Counted from the stretch's first letter, positions 7,361 through 15,135 are shown. The stretch is DNA of 28,227 nt from Lachnospira sp. UBA4285 (GCA_002394965.1 DGVL01000081.1:1-28227), one strand, 5' to 3'. Numbers and translations are program-made. The notes: generated by a model not told the origin, from the sequence alone.

Positions 7361-7411
7361 TTTCCGCCGGCTTTTGGCGCGGGATGAACGGCGCAAAAAA
7401 GCCGGCGGAAA
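7361..7411. terminator. Long hairpin between converging genes, possible bidirectional terminator
   Basis: A 15-bp perfect inverted repeat, TTTCCGCCGGCTTTT (7361-7375) with AAAAGCCGGCGGAAA (7397-7411), has a second small GCGC/GCGC stem in the loop. The T-runs are inside the stem, with no clean T-tail after it, so termination is plausible but not classic. Confidence 0.5.
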
Positions 7412-7434
7412 GCAAGTCTGTACATCTAAAATTA

Positions 7435-7698
7435 TCAGCCGTGCAGGCCCTTTGACTGTCTCACCATGTCTTCCACGACGATGTCGTAGATCTCGCCGAG
7501 ACTGCGGCAATATTCGAGCACTTTCCAGGGCTCATCCGTGTGAAAGTGAATCTTGATCGGGTCGCCGTCGCCGCCGACGGCGAGCAGGCAGTCGCCCTTG
7601 AAATTCTTCGTGAAGTAATCGCGGATCTCGTCCTCGTCCAGGTCGTCACCGTCGATTAGAAGCTGTGTGTCATAGCGGTAGCCGGTATATTCTTCCAT
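7435..7698 (-). CDS. Stand-alone FakA-like (DAK-kinase accessory) domain protein
   Basis: An 87-residue soluble protein resembling only the domain that follows the DhaL-like kinase domain in FakA/YloV proteins. Shared pattern: GYRYDTQLLI, LDEDEIRDYF, CLLAVGGDGDPIKIHFHTDE, PWKVLEYCRSLGEI and VEDMVRQ, as in family members that read KVHVHTDDPGKVLEY. FakA phosphorylates fatty acids carried by FakB, but no kinase domain is present here. The ATG at 7698 has AAAGGGA upstream on the minus strand, so it looks like a real short gene rather than a 3' remnant. It has its own extended -10 promoter and diverges from the 7841 gene. Function unknown. Confidence 0.75.
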   Translation of the reverse strand: MEEYTGYRYDTQLLIDGDDLDEDEIRDYFTKNFKGDCLLAVGGDGDPIKIHFHTDEPWKVLEYCRSLGEIYDIVVEDMVRQSKGLHG

Positions 7699-7733
7699 CT
7701 GTTTTCCCTTTCTGAAAATGAATTTCTTCCAGC

Positions 7734-7745
7734 ATTATAGCATAC
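7734..7745 (-). promoter_or_regulatory. Extended -10 promoter of the FakA-like gene
   Basis: On the minus strand this reads GTATGCTATAAT, containing TGCTATAAT, a full extended -10. No convincing -35 is seen. It is the exact inverse of the element at 7799-7810. Confidence 0.6.
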
Positions 7746-7798
7746 CGTCCGGACTCGTGGCAGTTTTATATGGCTAACACGGTCAAATTTCATGAGCC

Positions 7799-7810
7799 GT
7801 ATGCTATAAT
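7799..7810 (+). promoter_or_regulatory. Extended -10 promoter of the SseB-like gene
   Basis: GTATGCTATAAT carries TG-C-TATAAT (7802-7810). The -35 is weak (GTCAAA at 7782-7787, 17-bp spacer). The transcript would start about 24 bases before the ATG at 7841. Confidence 0.65.
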
Positions 7811-7840
7811 ATTCCAAGCTGATGATTGGGAGGTTTTCCA

Positions 7841-9646
7841 ATGGGGTTATTTGACCATTTTCGTAAAAAGAAGGCCGGTCAGGAGGAAGAACAGGAGACC
7901 GGAGTTAAAAGGCATGATCCGGAAGAGGAACCAGAGGCCCGCGCTGCACAGGTGCGGGAACCGGAGCCGTCCAGGCCGGATGAAAAGCCGGAAGCGCAAG
8001 CTCCTGAGCCTGAACGAAAGCCGGACCGGGAAGTGTCAGAGCCTGTCAGGAAGCAGACCGGCGCAGTGGATGACACCGCCGGGAAGCCGGAACCGGAGTC
8101 CCCTGAAGCGAAAGCACCGGAAGTTCCTGAATCTGTGAAAAAACAGCCTGCGGAACCGGAAACAGACAAAGCGGTCAGCAACAGCGGCACCGCGCCGCAG
8201 GAGAGCACGGGCGCGCAGTCCGCACAGAAGTCTTCGCAGCGCCTGGGCGTGACGGCGATTTTCAGGGTGGACACCGCATTCTCCATGGATCACGACGGGA
8301 CGCCGGCGACACTTGTGTCCGGATTCCTTGAGATGGGGACAATCTCGGTTGGCGACAGTCTGGTGCTGACGGACGCAAACAACGGCGTGCGGGCGACGTT
8401 CCCGGTTTCCGGCCTTGAGCGTCTGGGCCGTGATCCGCTGCCAAAGATCACGTTTGAAGAGGGCGGGGAGAACCAGAATGCCTACGCGATCTACGTGAAC
8501 AACACGGCGCCGGAGACGTTTAAGCCGGGCGACAAGTGCTACCGCATCGAGCAGAAGCGCGGCCGCAACAATCCGGACCGCGTGAGCGAGGAGCGGGCGG
8601 CGCAGCTGGCCGGGATCCTGAAGGCTGGGATCCTGGACGAGAGCACCCTCGGCAGGCTCACCATTCAGGAGCTCTGCTTCATGATCCGCATGATCCGGCA
8701 GATCCACGAGCAGAATGAGGTCAACGATTTCGAGAACAAGGAAGCGGCGCTGGAGAAGGAGCTCTGCCGCAAGATGCGCGAGGCGGATGAGCTGTTCGTG
8801 ATGATGGACCGCACGACCAACATGCCGTTTCTGGACCAGGGCGCGGTCGACATCTATTCAAAAGAGTCGTTTGCGCGGGACGCGATGGATTTCTACCGCA
8901 GGCAGTTCCGCCAGCTGGCGATCCTGCGCTATGAAAAGGCTGCTTCGCCGTTCCCGGACAAGATGAGTCTGTTCCGGTATCTGTATTACACCGGCGTGAA
9001 TCTTGTGACGGTCGACAACGGGCAGTTCAAGGTGACGCTCGACCGGGACGAGATCGAGAAGGATCCGGGGCTGAACGAACTGAACCGCCTGCCGTTCAAG
9101 GTGACCAATCCGGCGCTGCGGTTTGCTCTGAACTCGCTGCTCTCCGAGGCCCGCTGGCCGGTAAAGTACGAGCAGCATGAGCAGAACGTCAAACTGCGCG
9201 AAGTCCGGATGCTGGATCAGCTGGACAAGGCGATCCTGCTTCTCCCGGTGCGGGCCGAAGGACACAGGCTGACCGGCTTGGTGACCTATCACTCGCTTCC
9301 GCGCAGCGCAAAGATTCAGATCCCGCACATCACGGACAAGAAGCAGCAGCATTTCCTGCCGTTCTTCACCGATCCGTTCGAGTTTCAGAGGGTTTATCCG
9401 ACAAAGGAATGGGCGGCGCTGCCGTGTGACATCAAGCATGCGCTCATGATGGATCCGAGGATCGGCCTTATCATCAATCCGGTCGCTGAGAATTTCGTGC
9501 TGACGGTTGACGGCAAGAGGTCGCTGATCGCGGCCTTCGCCCAGCGCGAGAAGCAGCTGAAGGCCGAAGAAGAGGCCGCCGGAAAGGAGAGCGGGGAGGC
9601 AAAAGAAAAGCCCGATATCGCTCCCGACCCTTCAGATGCGGGCTGA
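7841..9646 (+). CDS. Large protein with EF-Tu domain II-like barrel and SseB-like C-terminal domain
   Basis: Function unknown. The ATG at 7841 follows GGGAGG (7828-7833), which rules out the TTG at 7826. Of 601 residues, ~12-135 are a low-complexity Glu/Pro/Lys/Ala stretch, probably disordered. Residues ~136-245 (LGVTAIFRVDTAF, VSGFLEMGTISVGDSLVLT, FKPGDKCYRI) resemble the beta-barrel domain II of translational GTPases, but no GTPase domain is present. The middle (~255-445) is mixed helical with no family recognised. Residues ~455-585 (AILLLPV, QQHFLPFFTDPFEFQRVY, LIINPVAENFVLTVDG) resemble the SseB N-terminal domain. There is no signal peptide or membrane helix. It has its own promoter and ends at the shared terminator, so it is monocistronic. 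Confidence 0.7.
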   Translation: MGLFDHFRKKKAGQEEEQETGVKRHDPEEEPEARAAQVREPEPSRPDEKPEAQAPEPERKPDREVSEPVRKQTGAVDDTAGKPEPESPEAKAPEVPESVKKQPAEPETDKAVSNSGTAPQESTGAQSAQKSSQRLGVTAIFRVDTAFSMDHDGTPATLVSGFLEMGTISVGDSLVLTDANNGVRATFPVSGLERLGRDPLPKITFEEGGENQNAYAIYVNNTAPETFKPGDKCYRIEQKRGRNNPDRVSEERAAQLAGILKAGILDESTLGRLTIQELCFMIRMIRQIHEQNEVNDFENKEAALEKELCRKMREADELFVMMDRTTNMPFLDQGAVDIYSKESFARDAMDFYRRQFRQLAILRYEKAASPFPDKMSLFRYLYYTGVNLVTVDNGQFKVTLDRDEIEKDPGLNELNRLPFKVTNPALRFALNSLLSEARWPVKYEQHEQNVKLREVRMLDQLDKAILLLPVRAEGHRLTGLVTYHSLPRSAKIQIPHITDKKQQHFLPFFTDPFEFQRVYPTKEWAALPCDIKHALMMDPRIGLIINPVAENFVLTVDGKRSLIAAFAQREKQLKAEEEAAGKESGEAKEKPDIAPDPSDAG

Positions 9647-9678
9647 GAGCCCTGCGCTTTGTCATGAAAGAAAACGGA

Positions 9679-9718
9679 ACTCCCCCGCGAGAGGAATGAA
9701 ATCCTTTCGCGGGGGAGT
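9679..9718. terminator. Bidirectional terminator between converging genes
   Basis: ACTCCCCCGCGA (9679-9690) pairs perfectly with TCGCGGGGGAGT (9707-9718). TTTT follows on plus and an A-rich left flank gives a T-tract on minus. It serves both the 7841 gene and the minus-strand operon ending at 9756. Confidence 0.92.
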
Positions 9719-9755
9719 TTTCCTGCTGCGTCCGGCGGTCTTCAGCCGCGGACGC

Positions 9756-10661
9756 TTATTCTTTCATCACGAATTTCAGGATATCCCCGTAAACTTCCAG
9801 ATATCCCTTCTCATTGTGGATCTCGTGGCGCATGTGCGGATAGAGCTTCAAGGTCACGTTTTTTACGCCCAGAGCCCGGTATCTGTCCGTGAGCCATTTC
9901 GGGCCTTTTCCGCAGCGGCCGACCGGGTCCTCCTGGCCGGCGATGATGAGCACGGGGCGGTCCTTCGCGACATCTGCCATTGCTTTCGCGTCCCAGAGCC
10001 TTGCCATGCCTTTCAGGAACTCCAGCCAGAAGCTGCCGGTGTTCTCGTGTCCGCACCAGGGGTCGGCGATGTAGCGGTCTACATTCTCCTCGTCGTAAGA
10101 GAGCCAGTCCAGATCGGTGCGGCGGTTCTTCACGGCCCTGGTGTAGCCGCCGAGTCCCAGAGAAGAGAGCTTCGGACATGGCTGTTCGCGGTTGGCATCA
10201 TTCACCTGGTGCCTTGCCATGCGATACGCGATCTTCATCAGTGTGCCCTGTCCGCCGTTGCTGCCGCACAGAATATAGCGGTCGGCGCTGTCCGGATAGC
10301 GCTGCATGAGACGCTGGGTGAGGAAAGATCCCATCGAATGCCCCATCAGGACAACGGGAACACCTGCCCTGCGGGCGAGGCTGTTCATCTGGTGTATGCC
10401 TTCCACGTTTTTTTCAAAGCCGTCTGCCGGCCAGATCTCCTGCTTTTCGACAGACTCCGCGTTCAGTCCCTGCCCGAGCGCGTCCAGCACCCACACCGAG
10501 ATATTCCTTTCGTTCAGCCATTCAGCCAGGCGCGCGTAACGCTTTGCGTACTCATTCATGCCGGTGATGAGGCAGAAACAGGCGCACGGCTCTTTCACCT
10601 GCCACGTCCAGCCTTTCATCGGTGTGCCGTCAGAAAGCTTTACTTCAAATTTTTCAGCCAT
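9756..10661 (-). CDS. Alpha/beta hydrolase (monoacylglycerol lipase/lysophospholipase-like)
   Basis: Cytoplasmic serine hydrolase, 301 residues. The nucleophile elbow GHSMGS places Ser109. The acid is probably the Asp in IIAGQEDPVG (~244) and the base a His in PHMRHEIHNE (~275). The fold elements CFCLITGMNEYAKRYARLAEWL and SVWVLDALGQGLNAES match the 'serine aminopeptidase S33 / Hydrolase_4' group. The lid region (~150-215) is rich in Trp, Tyr and Arg. It follows the GH115-like gene by 50 bases on the same strand, so it is probably co-transcribed. An esterase acting on the same carbohydrate (for example deacylating a sugar) is possible, but the substrate is not visible. Confidence 0.85.
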   Translation of the reverse strand: MAEKFEVKLSDGTPMKGWTWQVKEPCACFCLITGMNEYAKRYARLAEWLNERNISVWVLDALGQGLNAESVEKQEIWPADGFEKNVEGIHQMNSLARRAGVPVVLMGHSMGSFLTQRLMQRYPDSADRYILCGSNGGQGTLMKIAYRMARHQVNDANREQPCPKLSSLGLGGYTRAVKNRRTDLDWLSYDEENVDRYIADPWCGHENTGSFWLEFLKGMARLWDAKAMADVAKDRPVLIIAGQEDPVGRCGKGPKWLTDRYRALGVKNVTLKLYPHMRHEIHNEKGYLEVYGDILKFVMKE

Positions 10662-10711
10662 TTGCTATCGTTTTCCCCCGAAAGTACAAGTCAGCTGCTG
10701 CGGCAGGCGCA

Positions 10712-12727
10712 TCACGCCTGCCAGCGCTCTTTCATCAGCGCGAAGATCTCCTCGTCAGTCCGGTGATTCTCGGCTGTGAGGATCAGACGGATCTTCGCGT
10801 CCTCCTCGGAATTCAGAAAATCGCGCTGCCACTGGTAGAAGTGCGGGCCGTCATCCCGGTTGCGCAGCCAGCTCATGAGTCCTGCCAGGACCCAGGCGCT
10901 CTGCTTGCAGTCCACTTCGCAGTCGTTCGCGTAGAAACCGTGCCATCTGCCGTGCTCGCGGGAGCGCATCGCGTGATCGGCGGCCAGGTACTGCTCGCGG
11001 GCAAGCCCGGCGTTGTAGAAGGCACGCTGCCAGTTGTGCGCGTAAGCCTCGCGGAGCGCCTCACACGTGAGCCATGCGCCTGTCGAACAGTGCATGTGGA
11101 TTGCGGCACAGAGCATTATGGTGTCGGCGAGCAGCGTGTCCGCGGGCTCATTCATTTCCGCCCAGGCCTTGACGCAGTGCTTGTAGTGGCGCTGATACTT
11201 CAGGTGCCCTTCACGGTAGATATCGGCATACGCCTGGATCTGCTCCTTCAGGCTGTCCGTCTTCCGAAACCAGAGCAGGCTCTCCGACGCCTTGTCCGGG
11301 TCGATGAGGTACTGCGAGATGAGGCAGCGGGCCACGTGGTTCTCGAACTGGTCTCCCGCCAGATCGTCTTCGTGCGGCCCGTAAGAGACGGCGCTCTTAT
11401 GATAATCCCGGATGAGGGACGCGACGCGGGAGGCGTTTTCCTTCCCGTAGTACTGCGCGGCGTACTCCTGCGCGTGTCTCTCAATATCTATGTCGCCGGA
11501 CTGCCACAGACGGGCGACGAAGTCCAGATAGTACACGTGCGGCCGGATGTTGCTGCAGTTGATGAGCCAGAAGCTTCCCATGCCGTGCGCGAGCGTTTCC
11601 TCAAGCTGCTCCCTGACCAGTTCCGGGGGCACCTGCAGCATCGTTATGTGGTTGGCTGCCTGCAGATCGTAGAAGGACACATGATAGTAGATGCCGTGCG
11701 GTCCTTTCTCGCCTTCGCCGGGGATTGCCGGAATGCGCGGGTTGTGGTTGTCCTGCCGCCTGGACACCATGACTCCGAAGCCATTGTCCGCCCAGATTTT
11801 GATCACGTCGTCCGGAAAGGTCAGATATCCCTGGCGGTACAGCTCCAGGACCTCTCCGTACAGGTTGACGCAGCAGTCGGCCTTCGGATCGGACGCGCGG
11901 ACCATGTCGTACTGCAGGCGGATGATGTCGCTGATCAGCTTCCCGCGCGACTTCTGGGTCGCGTAGCGGGGGTCGTTGTGCCAGAACGGCACGTCGCCCT
12001 GCCCGCGGAAGCCGAGATTCCAGAGGACCCGCATGCCCTTCTGCTCGTCGATGGCGTTCTGCCAGAGCTGCCGGAATTTCTCCGGGTACCTGTCATAGCT
12101 GGGGTCAAGATCCGGCCAGGCGTGCAGGAACATCTCCGCCCCCAGCGGCTCCGCGTGGTGCTGCGTGATGACAAGCCCCATATCGGAGGCCATCTGCCGG
12201 TATTTCCGGCCGTTTTCGCCCGTGCCCGGGATGACCATATTGCCGCCCAGCCGCAGCAGCGCCTCGTAAGCCAGCTCAAAAGGCTTGTCGGGGTCGCGGT
12301 CAACGCTCCAGTGGTCCAGCAGCACCTCGTCATTCACGAACCACCCGCGGTACTTCACCGCGTATGACGGGCTTGTGAGTCTCGTGCCCGCGGGGATCTG
12401 CTTTTCCGCCACCCTGGTAAATGTCTGGTCCATAAAAAACCAGAACGGCAGAACGCCGAGAAACTCCCGGCTCACGGCTAAGATCCCGTACACGAAGCCG
12501 AGCTGGGAAGAGGCGCGCAGTGTGATCGCATCATCGCTCACGCACACTTCATACGCCTCGTCTGCGAGAGCGTCATCCATCTGCAGAATGAGATCACCGC
12601 CGGCGGCGTCCGTCTCTGAGAACACGCTGCCAAGATCCCGCTTCAGTGTCTTCACGGCGTGCCGGACCGGCTTGCCGTCACATTCCCCGGGAACCCGGAT
12701 TGCAAGTTGTCGGTTGAGAGTAAACAT
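10712..12727 (-). CDS. Glycoside hydrolase family 115-like protein (alpha-glucuronidase type)
   Basis: Known GH115 enzymes remove glucuronic acid from xylan and related polymers. The 671 residues begin with a region like the GH115 N-terminal domain (ITLRASSQLGFVYGILAVSR, ~68-87). The hallmark block follows: SPSYAVKYRGWFVNDE (119-134), YEALLRLGGNMVIPG (~154-168), MGLVITQHHAEP (183-194) and LWNLGFRGQGDVPFW. Further on come IWADNGFGVMVSR and MGSFWLINCSNIRPHVYYLD. There is no signal peptide, so it should act in the cytoplasm on imported oligosaccharides. It is shorter than typical GH115 proteins (over 800 residues); the usual C-terminal accessory domain seems absent. GGAGG before the ATG fixes the start. 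First gene of a two-gene operon. Confidence 0.8.
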   Translation of the reverse strand: MFTLNRQLAIRVPGECDGKPVRHAVKTLKRDLGSVFSETDAAGGDLILQMDDALADEAYEVCVSDDAITLRASSQLGFVYGILAVSREFLGVLPFWFFMDQTFTRVAEKQIPAGTRLTSPSYAVKYRGWFVNDEVLLDHWSVDRDPDKPFELAYEALLRLGGNMVIPGTGENGRKYRQMASDMGLVITQHHAEPLGAEMFLHAWPDLDPSYDRYPEKFRQLWQNAIDEQKGMRVLWNLGFRGQGDVPFWHNDPRYATQKSRGKLISDIIRLQYDMVRASDPKADCCVNLYGEVLELYRQGYLTFPDDVIKIWADNGFGVMVSRRQDNHNPRIPAIPGEGEKGPHGIYYHVSFYDLQAANHITMLQVPPELVREQLEETLAHGMGSFWLINCSNIRPHVYYLDFVARLWQSGDIDIERHAQEYAAQYYGKENASRVASLIRDYHKSAVSYGPHEDDLAGDQFENHVARCLISQYLIDPDKASESLLWFRKTDSLKEQIQAYADIYREGHLKYQRHYKHCVKAWAEMNEPADTLLADTIMLCAAIHMHCSTGAWLTCEALREAYAHNWQRAFYNAGLAREQYLAADHAMRSREHGRWHGFYANDCEVDCKQSAWVLAGLMSWLRNRDDGPHFYQWQRDFLNSEEDAKIRLILTAENHRTDEEIFALMKERWQA

Positions 12728-12759
12728 GTATCCTCCTTGTCACGCAAATCTGCAATATC

Positions 12760-12788
12760 ATTATAAGAAAATACAATCATTCTGTGAA
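12760..12788 (-). promoter_or_regulatory. Promoter of the GH115-like/hydrolase operon
   Basis: On the minus strand: TTCACA (12788-12783), a 17-bp spacer, TATAAT (12765-12760). Transcription would start about 25 bases before the ATG. No clear cre-type or other operator was identified beside it. Confidence 0.75.
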
Positions 12789-12793
12789 CAAAG

Positions 12794-12832
12794 AAAAAGG
12801 CAGCCATCCCATCTTGCAATAAGGAAGCTGCC
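12794..12832 (-). terminator. Terminator of the LCP gene
   Basis: On the minus strand GGCAGC (12832-12827) pairs with GCTGCC (12804-12799), followed by TTTTTC. The stem is short, with extra partial pairing inside the loop. It overlaps the edge of the next gene's promoter. Confidence 0.65.
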
Positions 12833-12855
12833 CTGCATTTTCTGCTGTTCGTCCC

Positions 12856-14553
12856 TCAGCCCGCGGCGGCACTTGTCGTCTGTGCTGCGGTGCTGCTGTC
12901 TGTGTCGCCGGACAGGGCGTCAGCCGCGCGGTCCGGGTGTGCGCCGCCAAGCGTCGTGTAGCGCTGCGCCGCATATGTGTTTACGTCGAATACATCGCCT
13001 GCCTCTGTCTTGTCGATGAGCTCCTTGACGATCTGCACCGACGTCTCGTCCAGAATCGTCATGTCCACGTCAGCGGTGAGCAGCGGCGAGTAGGCCTTCG
13101 TGAAGGAATCATACATCGTGGAGTATGTCTGCACATTCCAGGTCGGATCCTGGAGGGTCATGTTCACCAGTTTGCTGAAGCTGCTCTGCGGCATGCTGGT
13201 GTTGAACAGATCCTTGATGCTTTCCATCAGGGAGGTGTAGCGGGTCAGAATGGCAGGTGATGACACGCGGTCGATGATCCCTGTGAGGACATACATCTGA
13301 TCCTTGCCGCGCTGGATGTCGCCCAGCGGGAATGCGTGGCGCTCGCGGCAGAAGGCGAGGGCGTAGTCACCGCTCTCGATGAGATTGTCGCCCGCGTGGA
13401 ATGTCAGCGGCTCCGGATATGTGTCCGGCGTCGTGGTGAAGTCCACGTCGGAGTGAACCGTGATCGGCGCGATGGCGTCCACGATGCCGGCACACCCCGT
13501 GAAGTTCAGACGGAAATAGTAGTCCAGATCGACATCATACAGGTGCTCCAGCGTGGCCATCGAGTAGCCGACGCCGTAGTCGCCGGCGTGCGTGAGCTTG
13601 TCGCGGTCCATCACCTTTCCGCTGTCCGACACGATCGGGACATATGAGTCGCGCGGCGTGGAGACGATCAGGATCTGACGGGTCTTCGGGTTGACCACGA
13701 CGACCAGGTTCACGTCGTTGTTGCCGGTCGTCCCGATCTCGCCCTCCTGGTCATTGCCCGCAATATACAGGGCAAATGGATCCATCGAAACATCGACCTT
13801 GTTAGTGGCGCTTCCGGCGCCCTCTGTCAGTGTCTCCCGGATGGTGTAGGTCTTGAGGACTTTTGTGTCACTGCTGAAAGTCGACATGATTGTGGAGATG
13901 GATTCGCGGATGCTCTCCGGCACAATGAGCGCGACGCCGGATCCGGTCGTGAGGTCGCCCACGGCTGTCTGCCAGTCGCTGATTTCCCTGGAAGCAGGGT
14001 CTGACTTCGTGTCTTTTTCAATCATCGTGAGCAGCTTGTCAAGATTCGAGGAGTCCATGCCGGACACATATTCAAAGGAGTAGTCCGCCACATCCCCCAT
14101 CGCCTGGGCACTGTCACCAGCCGCGACCACCACTGAGTACTGGTACTCCTCTGTGTTGGCGCCCGTGATGTTTGAAAGGGCATCCATGGTCACCGTGGCG
14201 TAGAATGTCACGAAGCCGCTCATAAATGCGAGGACAACGGCGATGATCTTGCCGGGCAGCTTGTGCTTCGCGAACTGGCTCACCAGCGCGAAAACCGAGA
14301 TGGCTGCGATGACGCCGCCGGCGGCAAGCAGATACCGGGCCGGCACGACGCCAAGGCGGTATACCGTGACCATGGCGAGCGCAAAAAGTGCGATCTCGAT
14401 ACAGCAGAGGATGATTCCGATCCGTTTTGAGAGACGGCGCCGCTTCCGGCGCTGCAGAATCAGGCGCTTCTGCCTCGGCGTCAGAGAATCACGGCGTATA
14501 TTATACCCGTTCTCGGAGTGCATCCCGTTATCGTCAGGGCGGTTGTTCTTCAT
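12856..14553 (-). CDS. LytR-CpsA-Psr (LCP) family cell-wall protein
   Basis: LCP proteins transfer wall teichoic acid or polysaccharide from a lipid carrier to peptidoglycan outside the membrane. Of 565 residues, the N-terminus is cytoplasmic and very basic (to ~44). Three membrane helices follow (~45-66, 73-94, 101-123), where many family members have one. An extra external domain (~130-265, SVVVAAGDSAQAMGDVADYS) precedes the LCP core: NDVNLVVVVNPKTRQILIVS, STPRDSYVPI, LEHLYDVDLDYYFRLNFTG, GIVDAI, then GDYALAFCRERHAF and GDIQRGKDQ with the conserved Arg residues. The tail is Thr/Ser/Ala-rich. GGGGGAA upstream supports the start. Single gene with its own promoter and terminator. Confidence 0.88.
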   Translation of the reverse strand: MKNNRPDDNGMHSENGYNIRRDSLTPRQKRLILQRRKRRRLSKRIGIILCCIEIALFALAMVTVYRLGVVPARYLLAAGGVIAAISVFALVSQFAKHKLPGKIIAVVLAFMSGFVTFYATVTMDALSNITGANTEEYQYSVVVAAGDSAQAMGDVADYSFEYVSGMDSSNLDKLLTMIEKDTKSDPASREISDWQTAVGDLTTGSGVALIVPESIRESISTIMSTFSSDTKVLKTYTIRETLTEGAGSATNKVDVSMDPFALYIAGNDQEGEIGTTGNNDVNLVVVVNPKTRQILIVSTPRDSYVPIVSDSGKVMDRDKLTHAGDYGVGYSMATLEHLYDVDLDYYFRLNFTGCAGIVDAIAPITVHSDVDFTTTPDTYPEPLTFHAGDNLIESGDYALAFCRERHAFPLGDIQRGKDQMYVLTGIIDRVSSPAILTRYTSLMESIKDLFNTSMPQSSFSKLVNMTLQDPTWNVQTYSTMYDSFTKAYSPLLTADVDMTILDETSVQIVKELIDKTEAGDVFDVNTYAAQRYTTLGGAHPDRAADALSGDTDSSTAAQTTSAAAG

Positions 14554-14576
14554 GTTGTGTATTCCCCCGTACGAAA

Positions 14577-14608
14577 CCAGGACACGTCGAGAGACAGTCG
14601 TGCCCTGG
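14577..14608 (-). promoter_or_regulatory. Leader hairpin of the LCP transcript
   Basis: CCAGG (14577-14581) pairs with CCTGG (14604-14608), and CACG with CGTG inside. It lies in the predicted leader, between the promoter and the ribosome site. Its role is unknown. Confidence 0.4.
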
Positions 14609-14631
14609 CATGATTATTACAAATATGTTAC

Positions 14632-14660
14632 ATTGTATTCTTTTTGCAATGCTGAGTCAA
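14632..14660 (-). promoter_or_regulatory. Promoter of the LCP gene
   Basis: Minus strand: TTGACT (14660-14655), 17-bp spacer, TACAAT (14637-14632). The predicted leader is about 70 nt. Confidence 0.75.
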
Positions 14661-14673
14661 TCACGGGATGAAA

Positions 14674-14716
14674 ATGCCGCGGCCCTTCCGGAGAATTACC
14701 GGAAGAGCCGCGGCAT
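14674..14716 (-). terminator. Terminator of the HPr-like gene
   Basis: ATGCCGCGGC (14674-14683) pairs with GCCGCGGCAT (14707-14716), and CTTCCGG pairs with CCGGAAG inside. On the minus strand a short TTTT tract follows. Confidence 0.8.
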
Positions 14717-14747
14717 AATCGTACACGGGGCTGCGCGAAAGCGGCCT

Positions 14748-15011
14748 TCAGGCCGACTGGTGGATCTCCGTGAGGATGAAATCGGACAGGGCCGCTTCGG
14801 TCTGCTTCCGGTTGGCGCCTGTGGCCGTGAGCATCATGGTGCGGCTTGGATCCATGCTCAGAACGCCAAGAAGAGACTTGGCGTCGAAGTTGTAATTGCC
14901 GGCGCGCAGATCGTAGTGGCCGCTGAGACTGTTTACGATCTCAACGAATTTCACGGCCTGCTTTGCATCGTGTAAAGTGACTGTATAATTCAATACGGTT
15001 TCTTCTGTCAT
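14748..15011 (-). CDS. HPr-like protein without the HARP active-site motif
   Basis: An 87-residue protein with the HPr fold pattern. The start at 15011 is chosen over the longer frame because GAAAGGAG stands eight bases before it. HPr normally carries a phosphate on His15 in the motif G-[IL]-H-A-R-P-A. Here the region reads VTLHDAKQAVKFVE, so a His is present at 14 but the Arg and Pro are gone. The second hallmark is kept: NFDAKSLLGVLSMD puts Ser exactly at position 46, the site HPr kinase modifies in Firmicutes. A PTS transfer role is doubtful and a regulatory role is possible. It is transcribed alone from a strong promoter and ends at its own terminator. Confidence 0.75.
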   Translation of the reverse strand: MTEETVLNYTVTLHDAKQAVKFVEIVNSLSGHYDLRAGNYNFDAKSLLGVLSMDPSRTMMLTATGANRKQTEAALSDFILTEIHQSA

Positions 15012-15071
15012 AGTAATGACTCCTTTCGGGTCGTCCAACTGGCGGGCATCCGGCCCGCCGATACGTATCAA

Positions 15072-15099
15072 ACCGCCTTTTTGCCGCGTTTAAGGCGGT
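15072..15099 (-). promoter_or_regulatory. Hairpin at the 5' end of the HPr-like transcript
   Basis: ACCGCCTT (15072-15079) pairs with AAGGCGGT (15092-15099). From the promoter at 15106-15135 the minus-strand transcript would begin at or next to this stem, so it could protect or regulate the message. Confidence 0.4.
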
Positions 15100-15105
15100 A
15101 TCGTG

Positions 15106-15135
15106 ATAATAAAGGGTTTTCCCGCGCCTTGTCAA
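15106..15135 (-). promoter_or_regulatory. Promoter of the HPr-like gene
   Basis: Minus strand: perfect TTGACA (15135-15130), 18-bp spacer, TATTAT (15111-15106). Confidence 0.78.

Noticed and set aside
7361..7411. Terminal inverted repeat of a mobile element
   Set aside because: The arms are only 21 bases apart, with no transposase or target duplication. A hairpin between converging genes is simpler.
10622..12367. 581-codon open frame on the plus strand
   Set aside because: Antisense shadow of the GH115-like gene; low-complexity Val/Arg/His content, no ribosome site, no family motifs.
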